Below are positions 62,579-64,000 of a DNA stretch of 64,000 bases, in pieces. Location of the stretch: NCBI RefSeq assembly GCF_000698595.1, contig NZ_JFHC01000015.1, forward strand, positions 1 to 64,000, given 5' to 3'. The notes under the pieces are model-generated. The model did no database searches, was not told the DNA's origin, and saw only the letters and a program-made list of their open reading frames with translations. A program made the position numbers and the translations under genes. The DNA comes from Caballeronia glathei (lineage in GTDB: Bacteria > Pseudomonadota > Gammaproteobacteria > Burkholderiales > Burkholderiaceae). The first letter of the stretch is position 1. Each line of letters begins with the position of its first letter.

Positions 62579-64000
62579 TCAGACGAGTTCTGCCCGTCCC
62601 CGCTGTTCGCGTTCACGTCCATGAAGCGCCGGCGTCGAAGCCATCAGCAGCCGCGTGTACGCATGCTGCGGCCGTGCGAACACGCGCTCCACATCGCCCT
62701 CCTCGACGATTCGTCCGGCCTTGAACACCAGCACGCGATCGCTCAGATGACGGATCACATCCAGGTCGTGCGAGATGAACAATAGCGACGTGCCGAGCCT
62801 TGCCTGAAGCGAGGCCAGCAGATCGAGGACCTGCGCCTGCACGTAGACGTCGAGCGCGGACACCGGCTCGTCGCAGACGATCAGCGCAGGCTCGGGCGCG
62901 AGCGCACGCGCGATCGCGACGCGCTGCCTTTGCCCGCCCGATAGCGACACCGGACGCCGCTCGAGAAACGCCGCGCCGAGCCCGACCTGCTCGAGCAACT
63001 CGACGCTGCGCGCGAGCAGCCCTGACTTCGAGAGCCTTTGATAAAACAGTCCCTCTTCGAGCAGTTGCCGTACCGTGTGACGCGGATCGAACGAACTCAG
63101 CGGGTCCTGCGGGATGTATTGCAGACGCGGCCGCAATGCGCGCCGCTCGTGCTCTTTCACGTCGCGGCCGTTCCAGCGCGAATCGACGAAATGGACGCTG
63201 CCCGCATCCGGTGCGAGCAGCCCGAGCACGATGTTGGCACACGTGCTCTTGCCCGATCCCGACTCGCCGACGATCCCCAGTACCTCCCCCTCGCGCACGA
63301 AGAACGACACGCCGTCGAGTGCGGTGAAGCGCTGCTCGCCGTCTCCGCCGCGACGCCGGTACGTCTTGCCGATGCCATCTACACGCAGCACAGTCCGCTG
63401 AGAGCCGCCGAATCTCGGCGGCAGCGGATCGCGCACGATCGACGGCACATGGCCCTCTTCGCGCGACGCGGGCACGATACGCGCCGAACTCAGGCGATGT
63501 CCGCGCGATTGCGCCGACGGCTGTGCGGCGAGCAGTTGCCGCGTGTACGGATGAGTCGGATGGTTGAGCACGTCGGCGGTCGCGCCGCTGTCGACCACGT
63601 TGCCGTCGTACATCACGAGCACCCGGTGCGCGATGCCGGACACAACGCCCAGATCATGGCTGATCAGCAATACGCCGACGCCGAGTTCGAGACGCGCCTT
63701 GAGCACCGCCAGCACCTGCGCCTGCACCGTGACGTCGAGCGCGGTCGTCGGCTCGTCGGCAATGACGAGTGCCGGACCCGCCGCAATCGCCGACGCGATC
63801 AGCGCCCGCTGGCGCAAGCCCCCGGACAGCTCGTGCGCGTATTGCTTCGCGCGCCGCGCCGGCTCGGGAATACCGACGTCGCCCATCACGGCGCTCACGC
63901 GCGCGAGCCGCTCGCGGCGCGAACGCAGCACGCGATGATGCTTGAGCACCTCGGCAATCTCCACGCCGATCGTGCGCAACGGATCGAGGGAGACGAGCGC
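62579..64000 (-). CDS. Fused double ATPase of an oligopeptide/dipeptide-type ABC importer (5' end outside window)
   Basis: The frame stays open to the window edge (ALVSLDP precedes LRTIGVEI), so the N-terminus and first Walker A are missing. The visible part holds the end of domain 1 (LSGGLRQRALIASAIAAGPA, VIADEPTTALDVTVQAQVL, LLISHDLGVVSGIAHRVLVM), an oligopeptide-type extension (HPTHPYTRQLLAAQPSAQS), then complete domain 2 (Walker A GESGSGKSTCANIVLGL, signature SLSGGQRQRVAIARALAPEP, Walker B LIVCDEPVSALD, switch FISHDLDVIRHLSDRVLVFK). It is of the GsiA/YejF type. It converges on the flavin monooxygenase gene. Substrate unknown; a glutathione or peptide-like sulfur source would fit the neighbours. 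Confidence 0.92.
   Translation of the reverse strand, partial: ALVSLDPLRTIGVEIAEVLKHHRVLRSRRERLARVSAVMGDVGIPEPARRAKQYAHELSGGLRQRALIASAIAAGPALVIADEPTTALDVTVQAQVLAVLKARLELGVGVLLISHDLGVVSGIAHRVLVMYDGNVVDSGATADVLNHPTHPYTRQLLAAQPSAQSRGHRLSSARIVPASREEGHVPSIVRDPLPPRFGGSQRTVLRVDGIGKTYRRRGGDGEQRFTALDGVSFFVREGEVLGIVGESGSGKSTCANIVLGLLAPDAGSVHFVDSRWNGRDVKEHERRALRPRLQYIPQDPLSSFDPRHTVRQLLEEGLFYQRLSKSGLLARSVELLEQVGLGAAFLERRPVSLSGGQRQRVAIARALAPEPALIVCDEPVSALDVYVQAQVLDLLASLQARLGTSLLFISHDLDVIRHLSDRVLVFKAGRIVEEGDVERVFARPQHAYTRLLMASTPALHGREREQRGRAELV

Noticed and set aside
1-64000. tRNA, rRNA, CRISPR arrays, phage genes and intact insertion sequences
   Set aside because: None were seen on reading both strands. 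The only mobile-element trace is the IS66 fragment at 398-600.

Overview
The window is GC-rich, densely coded DNA from a member of the Burkholderiales, most likely Burkholderia sensu lato (Paraburkholderia or Caballeronia type). This rests on the Burkholderia-type phasin, a cepacian/colanic-acid-like exopolysaccharide locus with BceA, BceB, BceD, BceE and BceF type proteins, and the many ABC-transport and flavin-monooxygenase cassettes. Genus assignment is an inference. I see no rRNA, tRNA, CRISPR array or intact mobile element. A broken IS66-type transposase end (398-600), an argB-like fragment (7681-7886) and an oxidoreductase fragment (41333-41632) show local decay and rearrangement.

Region 1 (1-8 kb) is loosely packed. 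It holds an IS66 remnant, a run of small minus-strand genes (YciI-like, VOC/PhnB-like, one unknown), a phasin gene with a clear sigma-70 promoter and terminator, two small hypotheticals, psuG, and the Nudix enzyme gmm at the edge of the polysaccharide locus.

Region 2 (7-38.6 kb) is a complete Wzx/Wzy-type exopolysaccharide locus. A 14-gene minus-strand operon runs from manC (34035) down to a small secreted Gly/Ser-rich protein (14225). In order it encodes GDP-mannose synthesis (ManC), the initiating undecaprenyl-phosphate sugar transferase, Wza-type outer-membrane export lipoprotein, low-molecular-weight tyrosine phosphatase, Wzc-type tyrosine kinase, a beta-helix protein likely to act on the polymer, an OafA/SGNH acyltransferase, Wzx flippase, a GT2, a Wzy-like polymerase, a GT4-acetyltransferase fusion and two further GT4 enzymes. 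Most junctions are 4-base ATGA or GTGA overlaps. A convergent plus-strand operon (gmd, fcl, wcaF-like) makes GDP-L-fucose and an O-acetyltransferase. A divergent pair (wcaI-like, ugd) adds a glycosyltransferase and UDP-glucuronate. galU supplies UDP-glucose and lies between two paralogous GlxA-type AraC regulators. The predicted polymer is an O-acylated heteropolysaccharide with fucose and glucuronate, probably with glucose and mannose.

Region 3 (38.6-49 kb) is accessory. It holds a small hypothetical, an Old Yellow Enzyme, a truncated MDR oxidoreductase, a two-gene module of a pyranose-oxidase-like GMC flavoprotein followed by a PAS-DUF985 cupin fusion, an exported phosphoesterase of the acid phosphatase/phospholipase C family, and a membrane-anchored di-haem cytochrome c peroxidase.

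Region 4 (49-56 kb) is a CUT2-type sugar ABC operon with one ATPase, two different permeases, an SMP-30 type lactonase and two close paralogues of the binding protein, one at each end.

Region 5 (56-64 kb) looks like organosulfur scavenging. It has an SfnG-like FMNH2 monooxygenase on the minus strand, then a plus-strand operon of an SsuA-like lipoprotein, SsuB-like ATPase, SsuC-like permease, an unusual extra family-3 type binding protein and an NtaA/DszA-family monooxygenase. The window ends inside a minus-strand fused oligopeptide-type double ATPase whose 5' end lies outside. The best candidates for something undescribed are the GMC / PAS-cupin module and the extra binding protein in the sulfur operon.
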